A DNA stretch of 64,000 bases, taken from Paragyromitra xinjiangensis (taxonomy: Eukaryota > Ascomycota > Pezizomycetes > Pezizales > Discinaceae). The stretch spans positions 992,001 through 1,056,000 of the forward strand of contig JBCAMK010000006.1 in assembly GCA_038503065.1 (NCBI GenBank), read 5' to 3'. The translations under genes were made by a program, and so were the position numbers. The notes beneath the pieces were generated by a model, which was not told where the DNA came from, ran no database searches, and saw nothing but the letters and a program-made list of their open reading frames with translations. Positions within the stretch are counted from its first letter, which is position 1. Each line of letters starts with the position of its first letter. Shown here one piece after another: positions 21,301 to 34,032 of the stretch.

Positions 21301-22669
21301 AGTGACCAAGTAAGTGCCAACACCTTCAAGCACCTTTGCACCAGAGATGATGAAGCAATCCATCTTATGATAGTTCGAAGCACCTGCCTCCATCTGCATA
21401 AAAACTTCGTCTCCAGAAACCTTTCGCATCTGATCAGATTCACCAGTGGCAGAGGACTCATCGCATTTGACGTTGTGTCCCGAAATAAAGATCCCATCGG
21501 CAGGTATCATATCACCAGGCTCAAGATGGCAGACATCACCTGCGAGAAGATCATAGACCGAGATTTGTAAAGATCTACCTGAGCGGATCACTTTGACCAT
21601 ACGGTCTTCTTTCTACAAGGGAAAGTATGTGTTAATATAAAACAAAATTAATCATATGGCATGGAAGATCGAAAATTACCTTTTTATTGAGTTTAACAAA
21701 CTGCCTTTCTTTCTGATAATCGTTCATACCGCCCACGATTACAACAATGGCAATGGCCACGATGATAGCAACCCCCTCAACCCAGTCAAGCTTAGGTTCT
21801 CCAGGTTTATGGGTACCACCAAATGTCTGATACAATCCCAAAGCCAGAGAGATCACTGCCGCACCTGACAGGAGTAGCAGAACCTTATCCATGAGAGCAA
21901 TCCACATCAGTTGCCAAAGAGACTTTGTCTTCTTCACCGGGAGGCGATTGTCCTTGAAAACACGGATTCTGTCGGCAAAAGCATCCTTGGGTAAACCAGC
22001 AAGTGTATTGACATCATGGGTGGCAGTTGGAACAAGAGGTGATGTATCCTTAGCCTGACCATTAACACCTTGAGCAGAATTGACAGCATGCTCAAACGAG
22101 ATCCTCCCATCCAAAGTAGTCTCGTCGAGACTCAATCCAGTAAGCCTGTCTGTCCTCAGACCTACTTCTAGTCCTTTAATACCTCCCAATGCTCTGAAGG
22201 CAGCGTGTGACTTCGGGTTCAACAATTTCCCCAATTGACCAGGTGAGAAACCAAACACATTATCCTCAACTTCGAATTCAGCTTCATTGCCGGCATCCGG
22301 CTTCAACGGATCCTCGTTCTCATGTGTCGATTTACCGTCATGGGCTACAGTGACATGTGGGGATACCAATGTTTCTCCTCCCTCGGTCGATGGAGTATCG
22401 AATGAGTTTCCACGGGATTGGGTCCCAGGTACCGTTAGAAGCGCGCCAGGCTCTCTGGATGACGTCTGCTTATGTGTTTCTGAGGGTTTACTAGGGCTGG
22501 GACTTGCAGCCTGCAGGGGACAAGAATAGATGGTCAGCAAACAAACAATAACGAGGCTACCAAAACAAGACGTGAAAGATCTACGAACAAAAGGATCACT
22601 GACCGTGATAAGGTCACCAGTTGAAGTCGAACCTAGGGCTCGTGTATTCGTAGAGTTTTTGCTAGACAT
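18385..22669 (-). CDS. PMC1: P-type Ca2+-ATPase, plasma-membrane/vacuolar Pmc1 type
   Basis: Six exons: 22669-22604, 22510-21680, 21612-21179, 21119-19658, 19603-19233 and 19180-18385, giving 1319 residues. Phases agree at every junction. P-type ATPase landmarks: actuator T355-G-E-S, ion-site P491-E-G-L, phosphorylated aspartate in C-S-D534-K-T-G-T-L-T, and the hinge TGDGTNDGPALKMADVGFSM. The long N-terminal extension (about 200 residues before the first helices) and the KNDKMAD-like C-terminal layout fit fungal PMCA-type pumps, which move cytosolic Ca2+ into the vacuole. The C-terminal region after about residue 1150 is Ser/Arg/Pro-rich and probably regulatory. Intron 1 (93 nt) is a multiple of three and free of stops, so retention would add 31 residues. 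The yeast relative is a calcineurin target; the sequence here does not show regulation. Confidence 0.93.
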
Positions 22670-24028
22670 TTTTATGAGAATGGCAAGGCTGAGTACCCCG
22701 GTTATAGGTCGTTTCGTGACAAGCCACGGATCGCCACAGAATCGTTAACTGTCAATATCGATTGTGGTCTGTATCGAGGAGATGTAGTTCTAACTGATTT
22801 TGTTGAATTTGAAAGGTAAGGCTGGAAACCTGATGCCTAAGTTGCCTTAAACTTGGTGTTAATGTTTGAACTTATTGGCCCTTTTGGAGTCTGTTGGGAC
22901 GGCACTTGCTGCAAGGCTGTAGGGAGCTTTTAATATCGTGAGGAAAAAAAGAATGGCGATGATGTGTTCGAAAAACGAGCGTGTCTGCAAAATCATAGAA
23001 TGAGTCGTGGCGACTGCCTTGCTGGAGAAAGGGTGCACTTTCAGAGCCTTTGGCGACCCCTTCGCCGAGCATTCAATGGATGCCAATCAGCCTATAAAAT
23101 TCCTACAGAGATTACTCAATTTTGGACAGGGAATTGCCAGAGAGCATTCCCAAGTGAGCTGGGGGCTCGATCTCCCACACCAGATGCACAGCCCCCCATA
23201 CATGTAGTTATCAGACAACGGCCCTGCATCGCTCTTCGCTTAATCTCTCAAACATGGATACAACTCCAACTCCTTTCTTTGACTTCCTCAAGAATTTTCA
23301 GCAACAAATAAACAAAATCTCCCTGGAAAAAATAACATAAATTAAGGGATCTCCCGCAACGTTCTCGTTGCTGGGGAGACGAAAATGAGAGCAAGCTGGT
23401 AGGTGTGAGAACCCATGATCTTAAATGAAACATTGTAATGGTCTTGGCAGAGCGGAGCGTCCTCCGCTCCGCATACACAAACAATCTACTCACCCCTTAG
23501 CCGAGCGCCACATAGGTCAATTGATCGCCACGTATGTTGCGTGGTACTTATCTGAGCTTGCCGTCATCCAGTCAATGAAGGAATACCAAAATCTTGGGGA
23601 GCCAAAGTTGGGTTTTCAGGTTGATATCGTGAAAGTCCGGGCATCTGACCTATGAAGTGCTTTAGGAATATTTAATCGAGCGTTTACGGAAATGAGATTC
23701 GCCTGCATATGAATCACCAAGGTTTTTGCTGGTACATGTATAATTACGGAATGGAGACTAAAGCGTTTAACTAAGGAACTACATGTAATTTATTGTGTTT
23801 CTGAAGGAATCTTGTGAAGTGTATTACCTATATTCCATCACAATGCGGAGATCATTTTGATTATTCCCTTTAAAGTGACTTTCTACAACGTGCAAGATAG
23901 CCTTCGCCAAAAAAAAGATCAGCAAACTACTCCTCAAGAGATCATACACGTGCCCCACGGAACAGCGTCTTGTTTTCATCACCAGGCCCGTGCTAGGCAT
24001 ATGTGTGCAATTAGCATCTTTCGCAATG
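22670..24028. other. Upstream region of the Ca2+-ATPase and spacer
   Basis: No supported gene. A short GC palindrome (GCGGAGCG...CGCTCCGC) lies at about 23454-23476. Confidence 0.4.
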
Positions 24029-24722
24029 TCATAGGTTCAAAAAAGAGTCCAAGATTCTCTCAGCTATCTTGGCTTGATACCAAGTGTTGGAGAGAACTGC
24101 ATCCTTGTTTTCCTTGGAACGGCCCGCTCGCTCGGCAATCTCTCTCCAAATCTAGATATGGCCAGCTGCTCTACTTCCTAACTCCGAGGGAGAAAAACTC
24201 CTCAAGCACCCACAGGGAAATATCCCCGAGTAGCTAGCCAATTCTCTCAATCCCTTTCAACATCAGAAGGTACATTAATATTGAAGTTCACTAAAAAGTT
24301 ATCCACCACGACCAATCGCTTGTGGCTCTTGCCTGAGATGCAGCTGGCTGTTACGGGGTTATTCACAGCCTGTCAAATCCGCATATTCCTCTGCAAGGTC
24401 AATTTCTTATTCTAAATTCCGGCAACGGGCATACTATGCAGGCACCCGCTCTGTGGTTACGTTGAGTTCCGGTGCAAAAGGAAATTCCACAATATCTAGC
24501 TGCGCGAAATTGCGTGTAGGCATACATTCTCCCCTTCTGGTATGTAATAACCTTCTGTAGGTGGGGTGGGAGCATGCGTGTTGGACGAAATGTTAATCCT
24601 ATCGATGCTCTCCCAGATACGCGATTCGATATGCCAATGTGAGACATCATTATCGAAGTTATAGAACTTCCTACTATCGTGAGTTGTATATCCTGACACC
24701 TAGAGCAACGAAAACGCGTCAT
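24029..24722 (-). pseudogene. Coding-like remnants, unknown product
   Basis: Two fragments on the minus strand look protein-like. The first, 24205-24029, is 59 codons with one internal TAG at a probable CAG position and contains WREIAERAGRSKENKD and SNTWYQAKIAERIL. The second, about 24699-24496, follows an acceptor-like TCTAG and contains TTHDSRKFYNFDNDVSHW and THAPTPPTEGYYIPEGEN. The sequence between them is broken. They may or may not belong to one former gene. No family is recognised. Confidence 0.22.
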
Positions 24723-27700
24723 TGATTAACATTCATCCAAACCTAGAGCATTGGCGTTCAATGATCAAAATAGCCCAAACAATGACCCGTGTTTTACGAA
24801 CCGCTTTGTGACAGAAACATTACGTTTCAACTCGTTTGTCTTAGTTGTTGTACCAAGATAAACTGGCGAGTTGAAAATTGAACTCAATCCTTTCTTTTCG
24901 TGTTCTCGAACATCTTTGGAGAAGATGAGCTTAACTCTTTTCTGATTTCATTGTCATGCAAGTGACGTATGGAGATATGTAGCGCTAGCCAGTTGGCTGC
25001 GCTGATAAACTCGGGCAGAGAACCCGTCGACTTCGGCGATTACAGCAAGACAGCAACTTAAGCCAAAGTGCATATGTATTGCATAGCCCGAAAATATGGG
25101 CCTAAAGGTTGTGAGCTGTCTCTGACAAAGGCATTTTTTAGGTTCTCTCGAGGTTGACGGTGAATTAGTGAAAAAAAAGGTGAGGAGCTAGCTTGATACT
25201 ATCCAATAGTAAGATTCAGGAGATACACTAGTACCCTCGTTGCTTTCTGGGCAGTACGCCTGGACTACATGCAAGCATGCTTATTCCGGTGTCCATACGA
25301 ACCCTCCAAGCACAACCTACATGTATGATCGGCCAACAGCAGCTGCACCTATGCACGTTATCGCTAAAGAACTCAAAAGAACATCGCTCAAACCTTCCAC
25401 TATTAAAGTCCCAGGTAATAAGTCCTATGACAACGAGCTACGAAGACCTAGTTAGGGCCCAGCCTAAACATGTCATCTGGTGCCCACGCACGTGTGCCAT
25501 CTAGTGCCTTTTAAATTCAACTGCTTAGCCGTTATGGCAGCTAAGCCACCTATGCAAAATCCAGGATACTTGTTCCGATTAGTCTGTGAATATCCGTTCG
25601 ATCCTGCGAACAAGTGAAGCAGGTAGCCTAGCATCCAGTAAGTACTCCGATGCGGATCCCCCCTGCATACAAGACAATACCCAATAAAGAGATAGCTTTC
25701 TGCCTTTTTCTGCCACACATCTTCTAGAAATTCTAACATGAAACGTGTTTCAGGCTTAGGTATCATGCGTTGTCCCTGATGTTGGTTTTAGCCTCCATCG
25801 TGAAAGACTAATTGAAATGGTGCACTTACAGCGCACAAGGTTCTAGATGCATCTCGAAATATGTGCGCACACATGTACATATTTCTTTCTGGTAGCTCCG
25901 GGTCCCGATTCGCGAGGCTGCGGCGTGTTTGATCATCTTTCCTAGACCCTCCTAATCCCAAGCGCTTATAAGTAGCAACCCAAGCCCGAGATCAGCTAAG
26001 AGGCGGAGTGAGAGTCTTTTCTGGTAATCACGCTTAGTAAGATATATAACGATATGAATTCATGCGGACTTACTATTTCACTACTCGACAAGATTCGCAT
26101 GTGAAAGGAGATGGAGTTTATCATCGAGATCTGGACTAGTATGCGGCTGAAACTTAAGCTTTGCTAGGATTTTCGTGATTTCCGGATTGCCGGAACCACG
26201 CTAGTTTACTTCCAACCTTATATGTACTCGGATCAGGGGTCAGGTATTGGGACTTACTAGGGTGTCATGGATCTGAGCTGTCACAGTATTGCTCTTTTGC
26301 TGTCACCGTGTCCTACTGTTTTCACTGCGTTTTCTTGCGTCACGGATCTGTGTGGTCGTTTCATTTCCTTTTTTGAGTATATCAATACTTTAGCTTTGAC
26401 TTGAGTATGTTAAGTAATTAAAGTAGATAGAGGTCACAGGGGGAAGAAATGATGGCTCTAGTGGGTCTGAGAACTCATGATCATATTGCAATAAGAATTT
26501 TGCAGGAGGGGAATGGTCAATCTTCAAATGTCTATACTTACCTTACCTCACCGGAGCTTTATATACGGAATCTAGGATTGAGTATCTGTGGTGTCACCCA
26601 CCGTTATCGATTGGACCAAAAGCCGGCTCTAATCGTAATACCCGCTGCAACGGGAATAGTTAATGCTACTACATCCATGGCTAGTCGTCATCAAGCCATC
26701 AACTTTGATAACCAGGGATTTATCAATTATCAGATGCGTGATCTGCAACAGATCTTGGAACGAGATCTCGCAGGTATGCTTCGGTGGTCGATCTGGCTTC
26801 TCTCCTCTAGAAGCACACATATCAGTACCGGGCCGCCGGTATGGTGGCAAAATGAGGCTAAAATTAAATATAAAGTTGAAAATCGGACCGTGCACCCGGA
26901 GCATATAAGGAGAGTTCATACTTAGGGTTTCGGAACATGCAAACGAGTGGGATTGCCGGCAACGAAATGGTTGATATGGGATCAAACATACATGTAGATT
27001 ACCCGTTCGGGGGAGGATTCTTGATCTTATAAATTCAAGGTGACTCAGCCCAATCTGGCTGAATTGTCCTTATGAGGACTAAATTGTATGCTGTAGGTGC
27101 TTACTTTTTCAGTCGGGCGCGCACGCGGGCCGTCCCGCATGGTAACGCCACATATTGAAGGACTGGAGTAAATTCTTGAGAAGGGAAAAAAACATTATGG
27201 TTCAGGAAGGTTTAGCCCAAGGAATTTGCAGGACTAGCCGAGTGATCAGCAATGGAAAGAAAAATTCAAAACCGAGGACAAGAAGCTAGGATCGAAGGCA
27301 AAGGCGTTGATCTCCGCTCTTCTTTAAATGTTTTCACTACGTGTCCTCTTTTTTATTTTTTTGTTTAAGGGAATCTTTATCACCAATCACGCGCGGGCTC
27401 TTGTTTTTGGGGGGTGCATCCTGCGAACTCTGCGCACCTTCAGGCTACCTTAGGCATGCGCACGCACTGTCAGCTAAGTGGTCAAATCCCACCTCGTTCT
27501 TGTTCCATCACTCGTTTTGACCAATCTTCCCCGCTTTCCTTGTTTCGTCCTCAGCCCTGAATTGAATATTGTCCTTCTTTTTATCTCGTAGTACCTCGAT
27601 ATTATATACCTCTTCTCCAATGGCAGCAGCTCGTTGCCCAAGCTCAAGCCCTTTCCTGCCACCTGTCACCTGCCTTTTCTGGCTTTGAATCTGCTACATT

Positions 27701-28915
27701 TTTTGTGGTGTGTGTGTGAATATCGTTCACATTATTGGCTATGCTTTCTATTTAATCTCACCCCGCTTCTACTATTTCGCCAATCAATTCTCGTCTGCTT
27801 GATACACCCTTATCACCCTCCCTTGCGTGTCTTCTGCGTTGTTCCTCGTAACCCAGACTTGAGCATTTGCCTCCCCAGAAACATTGAACTTTTGCTACTC
27901 AGGACAAACTCTTCAGCTGTTAAGAAAGGTATCCTTGAACGCATAGCAACCAACTATACGAAATCCTCGAAGCTCTGTTCTTGAGCGGGCTGGTCTCGGT
28001 TATGATGCTATTTCACTCTTAGCTCACGATATTTCTAGGGGTCGAGCATATCCATGGTCTCTTCTTGGCACGTCGATATTTTCGAGCATCTTGATGTTAC
28101 GTTTCTCGATGCCGTCTTCTGGAGGAAGGAAACAGAACTATACTTGAATTTACCGAATTCCCGGACCTGCTTTGGATGCTGGAAACCACCTGTGAAGCTC
28201 AGCTACAATGTGAGGGAGATACGGAGAGAAAGAAACTCAACATAACGGTAGGTTCATTGGGGCAAGTACCCATGTTAGTCTGGAGAGGGCTTTAAGATAG
28301 ATCCCGAAGCTGGGACTGCATGAAATATAAACCTGCTATCTCTTATATCTGGGGGGACATACTTGTCAGGAATAGAGAACCTGATGGAAGAGGCTGGGTT
28401 TTGCAACATGTTATATTAATCACGGTTTTATGCTAAAGCTCTATCGTCGCATAAATATCATACCTCCTTCCATCCTCGTGCGCAACCCCGACTTTAAAGC
28501 AGGTACAATAGCCATTACTAACGTTGTGTTGGTATTTCTCATCATGGTCTCTTGTAGCACTAACGGATAGTTTCAATTGGCTAGGTTAGGTTCTAGGTAG
28601 TACTAAGTGACGAATGTTCGCAATATATGGATAGTGGCTTGGAGATTCAAGTCACCGAAAGAGTGTTCTGGCCTACCAACGGTATGAGGTGAGTATGAGG
28701 GGATAGATGGAGGTTCACAACTGGGGCTCTATGCAAGGAAAACCCCATCCTTTGTTTCTAATAGGGTGTGGTTGAACTCTTCCATGCATAGGTCAAACCT
28801 ACATGGTGCTACAAGCATTAAATCGACCTATGGTATGGATTCGATTGTGGCTGTGTTGCAATAATTGGAGCCTTTCAACAGAAACAGGCGCAGCATAAAA
28901 GGTGGTTAGATAAAC
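24723..28915. other. Long gene-poor spacer
   Basis: About 4.2 kb with no convincing gene. A plus-strand frame of 158 codons (26449-26925) is open, but it overlaps an equally open minus-strand frame and has no motif, so I leave it out. Confidence 0.4.
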
Positions 28916-29051
28916 TACTCGGGGCAGGCATGAGGAACCTGAACATATTTCTTGTTGGTAGAGATTTTGATTCGCCCTCATCCAACACATCGACGGATCA
29001 ACTGGTCAACTCACGCCTACATGTTCAGGTTCCTCATGCCTGCCCCGAGTA
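28916..29051. mobile_element. TA-bordered miniature inverted-repeat element, copy 1
   Basis: The ends are perfect 31-base inverted repeats beginning TACTCGGGGCAGGCATGAGG on the left and ending CCTCATGCCTGCCCCGAGTA on the right. TA is at both borders, as with Tc1/mariner-type target duplication. The 136-bp element is non-coding. A second, diverged copy lies at 61780-61914. Confidence 0.85.
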
Positions 29052-29081
29052 CCTTCATACTAGATATGATGCTTTAGTTCT

Positions 29082-29197
29082 TATCCCATAGTCCGGTAAA
29101 AAATCCTGACCCCCCCTGCAGCTGTGGCTCAACGCAAAGCTAACTAAAACCTGAGATTCCCTCAGCAGGGGGATCAGCTTTACTGGACTATGGGATA
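29082..29197. mobile_element. Second miniature inverted-repeat element next to the first
   Basis: The left end TATCCCATAGTCCGGTAAA is the inverse of the right end TTTACTGGACTATGGGATA with one mismatch; the arms continue less perfectly through the C-rich/G-rich parts. TA lies at both borders. Total 116 bp, non-coding, only 30 bases from the element ending at 29051. Confidence 0.75.
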
Positions 29198-29609
29198 CCT
29201 GAAACATTCCTCGGCAGCAGCATCCATCGGAAGCATCTGATCATAGATTTTTGATTAAGATCTGTGGTAACTGAAACCCTTGGATATTTTATGGCACTAA
29301 GTTATCCGAGACAAAAGCTAAGTAATATAATTGGCATCAAGCTCTTTGCTAGAATAGGGGAGAAAGAAAGGAAGAACCGATGATCTCAACTCCCGTTCTA
29401 CTCTATAAATAAAAGCGAATCATCTGAAATCACAGGTTTTGACTATTGTCTTTGCTATTTGGAAAGCGCTAATGTAAAAGGAATATACCCAAGCTATGTA
29501 GGTATCTATTTGCCCCTTCTAAAAAAAAAGAAAGAAATCAATGTTGGCTCCAATGGAACTCTAGTATCTAGCGCTACCCTTATCTCTTATTTTGTAGGGA
29601 CAATACTCA
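29198..29609. other. Spacer, 3' side of the thioesterase gene
   Basis: Nothing gene-like is visible in these 400 AT-rich bases. Confidence 0.4.
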
Positions 29610-30600
29610 TCAGAAGCTATTAGGCTCATTAGTGGTGTTGGGCTTGAATCGTTTGGAAAGGTATCGGTTTACCTTTGCTTGCTTCGGCTCAATCATCAAT
29701 GCACTTGCTTCTACCAGTATAGCTGGCTCCTTCCCTTCTTCTGGAAGTGACTCGATATGTCCCTCGACCCATGCCTTCCTTCCTTCAACCTTGACCGTTT
29801 TTGCTCTTAGTACGAAGTAGTTCCCGGCGGGACTTGGTGCACGGTAGTTGACAGTCAGATTCGCTGTCATTGCGATCTTGTTCGGTAGTGCCGGGAAGCA
29901 GCACCTTGCTAAGCCTTCATCTAGCAATGTGGCTAATAGTCCACCGTGAACAATCCCAGGGTGTCCGCAGAGATCCTCTCCAAGGTACTGTATTGTCACA
30001 TATGACTTTCCTCCTTCCTCAGACCATGCATACGGGGGAACGACAATTTTCCCAGGCCCTGCAAGGGCACCGGAAGTGAGGGATGATGAACGGTAGGACG
30101 AATTGACCTTTAGAGATGGGCGAGATTCGGTGAACGCAGGGTTTGCGCGGAGGGAGAGTGTTAAGGGATGGCTGTTGATCTTGGCCTCGATTTCTTGCTG
30201 CTGCGGATCGACAGGTTTGAAGGCTGTCCGTGTCTCCTCGTCACTGAGAACAATGTAGTCTTGAGTTGCCATTATGATCGGGATGGCAGTGAGAATGGAT
30301 ACCAGGATTCCGGAGAAGAGCCAAGTGCGCGGGCGGAAATAGAAGTTGTCTTCAACGCTCTGTGAGGTTCTTCGGTCTGCACGAGATTCGGACTAAATTA
30401 GTGGGGGCTTGTTACCGAGATGCAGGGAAGGCAAAAGGTTGGTTACAGAAGCTTTCTTTGGGAGCGGCGGCTGAAGAAGACCTTTTGATAAAGCCCAACG
30501 AATTGGGACCGAATGCTGCTCGCCGAGTGGGGGGTATTGTGACGAATCTGAGAGCTCTAAATGCTGGGGTGGTAGCCCGTAGTCCAGTAGATATAGACAT
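29610..30600 (-). CDS. Mitochondrial hotdog-fold thioesterase (Fmp10-like)
   Basis: Two exons are proposed, 30600-30416 and 30369-29610, giving 314 residues. The 46-nt intron has donor GTAACA and acceptor AAG. The first 60 residues are a typical mitochondrial presequence (MSISTGLRATTPAFRALRFV: basic, Ser/Ala-rich, no acids). One membrane segment follows at the start of exon 2 (WLFSGILVSILTAIPII), then the 4HBT/PaaI hotdog domain with GHPGIVHGGLLATLLDEG at about residues 197-214. The layout matches yeast Fmp10, a mitochondrial protein of this superfamily. Such enzymes hydrolyse acyl-CoA thioesters; the substrate here is unknown. The first ATG of the upstream frame is 30732, which would add 44 residues. 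If exon 1 is wrong, an internal ATG at 30272 gives 220 residues. Confidence 0.78.
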
Positions 30601-30732
30601 TTCGAATGAGCTCGAGCTCGAGCTAGCGGAGATGGTAGTCCAAGAAATTAGATTTGGGATTATATGGCACCGGCCGCGATTACTAATAGCAATCCGTTCT
30701 AGCAGCCCCTTCAAGATGGTGAAGATGCGCAC

Positions 30733-33711
30733 CAGGATAGAAGCTCTTCTGCTTCGTAAAGAAGCTTTCCTTTGCGTCTTCGGGGAGTTTTCTCCGGGTT
30801 GCCGGGCAGCGGCTGTCTAAAGATCCGCGTCTCGCTAATCTTTCGTTTTTTTGTTGGTCCAGAGATGTCCCTGCAATCACGGGCTCACAGGCTGACGAAA
30901 GTGGGTCTGCTTATTTTTCGGACGACTGTATAAGTTCCCGTTGACCGAGGTCGCTGGGCTGTTGGGGTGATGTTCGAGATGCCTCGGTAGAGGCTCTGCA
31001 GCGTTTATCGCAACGGACTTACCCGATTTGGATCAATAACCCCGAAGGCTTTTTATCTCGCCGGTGGGGGCACCTCGCAAAGAGTTTTCCCAGGAACACC
31101 AAGACTACACACGTCTCCGGAGGCCACCATTGATGAACGCTTTAGGTTCACGATAGCGTAGTGCTAGTATCGTATTCTATATACTATACGCGATTTCGGA
31201 CATTCAACAACTGTGAAGATAGCGTTGAATCACTGAGGTTGATCAACCGTGCAGGCCAATTGTCCAAACCCACGACTCTAATGAGAGTTATTGGCAAGTC
31301 CACGCAGCCACCGGTTTAGCTACCAATATGGTGGCGTCTTACTCCAATCCGCCCTTGTCTTAGCACGGACCTGGTTTTGTAAGCGGGAGAATTCAAAAGC
31401 CTGAATGATGCAAAAAAACTCAGGATTTTAAGGCACAGAATTTGCTAATAAATATGCGCGGGGGTTTCCATTCTTGCTTATTCCAGAAGGAAATTAGCAC
31501 AACCTACGTATGTACGTTCTGCCTTCAATTCGACATTCTACATTACGCTTGGGATGCGCATTCCCTATGGAGAATATATAGCCCTTCGCTGGTGGCGTTG
31601 TAGCCTCTACGGCTGGGAATGCTTGGGAATAACTGGGACACGCATCTACATAGTAGATCGTACGTGCGATTCTCAATGGAGCTCTCCCGGTAAAGAGCCC
31701 TGTGCTTTTAGAACATAATCTTCAGAATTTTGGCGGTCAGACATAGTCAGGCCATATGGCCATGTACGTGTCATTACGGACCAAAGTATGACAGACACTT
31801 AAGCAAATGGTGTAAGGCGAGACTTCTATGCAGTTCGCAGCCATGGATCTCTAGCTGTTGCGCTCAGTACTCGGGGACAAAATTAGGGAATGATGAAACT
31901 CTCCGGAGCGTACCCCGGAAAATTTGTCATCTGAGTTGTTTGCTCAAACGCGTGTCCCGTCGGCCGCCAGGTATTCGACAAGGAACCCATGCCATCATTT
32001 ACTATCCGCTGTCAAATTTTTTTCTTACAGCTGTGCCATCCATCTTACGGCCTTGGTTATGTTGGATGTGGGGGTTTACTACTGGATGGATACGGTGATA
32101 AACTATTGGTATGATCCTGGAGAGGGTGTTTGTCAATATTTCTGCTTTGCAAAGGGGATTAGGGGGACTTTGGTTAGTGCCTCGGCTCTTCTCAAGCATA
32201 TAATTGCCTCTATATATGTGGGGCGTATCCCTGGGCGCGGAAATAGAAGTGGAGCTTTGGCCAAGAGAAAGGTCACCTAATTTGGAAGAAATCCATTAGG
32301 ACTGTAGGGGGCGATTACGCAAGCTGTAAGGCTGTCATTCTAGGCTATCTCGGAGAAATATGAAGAAAATAAAGAAAAGCATGCTATTATCAGGGCCCTG
32401 CGTCTCCTCCTAATGAGCTCGAACCTCATTATTACTTGGGTTGCACATTACACTTAACTATCAGGGCGCAATATGTACGCTGGGGATGTACGACTGTTTC
32501 TAGCGTATCTTTGTGTAGACGGTGCCAAAAAATTGGAGTCGCAATAATTTTTCTCTAGTGGGTTCATATCTGATCACTCATTTTGAATTTGATCATGGCC
32601 TATCACTCGGTGTTGCATTAAACGGTAGTTGGGGCTCCACGACCTTGGGGTCGTAAGTTAGGCCTGAGAAGGTAGTAGGGGGACACCAAAATGGAAGCGA
32701 AAATGACGGAAGTGGTATGTAGGAATTCTAATATATCATAGGGCAGGCCTTGGTTGCTATCGGCCCAACCGGGCTTGATGCCTGATGCCTGAAAGTGAGA
32801 AATAATTGATTTGTCTGCCTGTTGGGGCTGCCCTTCTCGATCGTATTTATAAATTGTTTGTTTGTGTTGGGAGCGTAGGGAATAACCCCTGGTCCGGTTC
32901 CGAAAAGCCCGAAGCGAGATTAGCGCCAAAAATTACAGTTTCAACCAATCAGTTTTTGTGTGATATTCCCGCTTTGTTATTTAACCAGCAAACTAGTTTG
33001 GTGTAGATGAATATGATTGCGGAACCTCGGGGTTGCGAGACTTCGAGGTTGGGTGTCGCTGGAGTGGTAGAAACTTAAGAGACAAAAGCATAGCGGGAAG
33101 AGCACGATTGGCGGGGAGAGGTATATCTGCAGTGTTTCATGTCTATAGCTAAGCTTACGGGGAAGTATGGTCTGGTAGCCTTAGGGCGACAGACTTGCAA
33201 TATATTGTTATGGGCTAGGGACTGAGGGAGTTGAGTGCGGTAGCTACTAGTAGTCTATCTTGGCTATTTTATGCAATCAGAACGGTCATCAAAGCAATGG
33301 TTAAACTTCCCCCTCTACACAGTTCCCTTGCTGATGAAATCTAGATAGAATGATTGATTCTACGTTCGTGCATTTTTATATAATCTTTACTTTAAGGGAA
33401 GTTCACGTGCGCTATGCATGTTTTGTGTTGCAGAATTCTATGGGAATCAAGATTACATTCTTTGCTTATGGCAGTGAATGGAATTGGCGGAAGTACATAG
33501 TATCTGTTAGTCAATTTTTAGAATCGGCACTAAAGTCTTGCTGGAGACTTGTTCTCCACTATGCTAACCTAAGGACCACTCGATACTTCCATTATCTTCA
33601 CTGGCTAAGCTTTGTGAAAGGAAGCGGAGGCAAAAATTCGAGAACTTGGAACACAAGATTCTTATTAAGGTAAACTATCATTTTACGCGGATATTCTGAT
33701 ATATCACCATC
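30733..33711. other. Long gene-poor spacer
   Basis: No supported gene. A plus-strand frame ending at 32280 (from about 31924) has a hydrophobic stretch (HLTALVMLDVGVYYW) and a basic tail (GRGNRSGALAKRK) that could be the last exon of a lost or unrecognised membrane protein. I could not find a matching upstream exon. Confidence 0.35.
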
Positions 33712-34032
33712 ATGCAAATAACTCTCTTCCCGTTAGAGAGCAGTGTTGAATATCTCCAGATACAACTATCCGCGCACATAAATAGGGTATGCGGCAAAAA
33801 GCAGGGGAAGCTCATCCAAACGGGTACGAAAGAAGCTGTTCAGGTTGCGTTGATGGCGTATGCTATTCAGCTCAGGTCCGAGCTCTTGGATGAAGGAGAG
33901 AAGGAGGACGAAAACTTCTTCCGAGTGTGTGATATGATTGTCGACTTACTTCGGGTGGAGCAAATTTTGGAGGATGGGACGTATACGATGTGTGAAGTCA
34001 GGAGGATATTGAACAGCATTATTTCGGTGTAG
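33712..34032 (+). CDS. Small helical protein D, probable member of the coiled-coil family
   Basis: A single-exon ORF of 106 residues from ATG 33712. Residues 15-27 (YLQIQLSAHINRV) carry the same H-x-x-R-[I/V] motif as the three proteins at 7.9-14.8 kb. Its C-terminal FFRVCDMIVDLLRVEQILED parallels YKVGQVCQNLAKTEEILQD of the protein at 7871. It is mostly helical in composition, with no signal peptide or membrane segment. The shared upstream block was not found here. The relationship is suggested by motif order and length and is weaker than that of A and B. Confidence 0.45.
   Translation: MQITLFPLESSVEYLQIQLSAHINRVCGKKQGKLIQTGTKEAVQVALMAYAIQLRSELLDEGEKEDENFFRVCDMIVDLLRVEQILEDGTYTMCEVRRILNSIISV

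Noticed and set aside
23441..23520. tRNA A-box-like TGGCAGAGCGG
   Set aside because: No B box at the right distance and no cloverleaf can be drawn.
26449..26925. 158-codon plus-strand ORF
   Set aside because: The opposite strand is open over the same stretch, no motif is recognisable, and no splice or promoter signals stand out.
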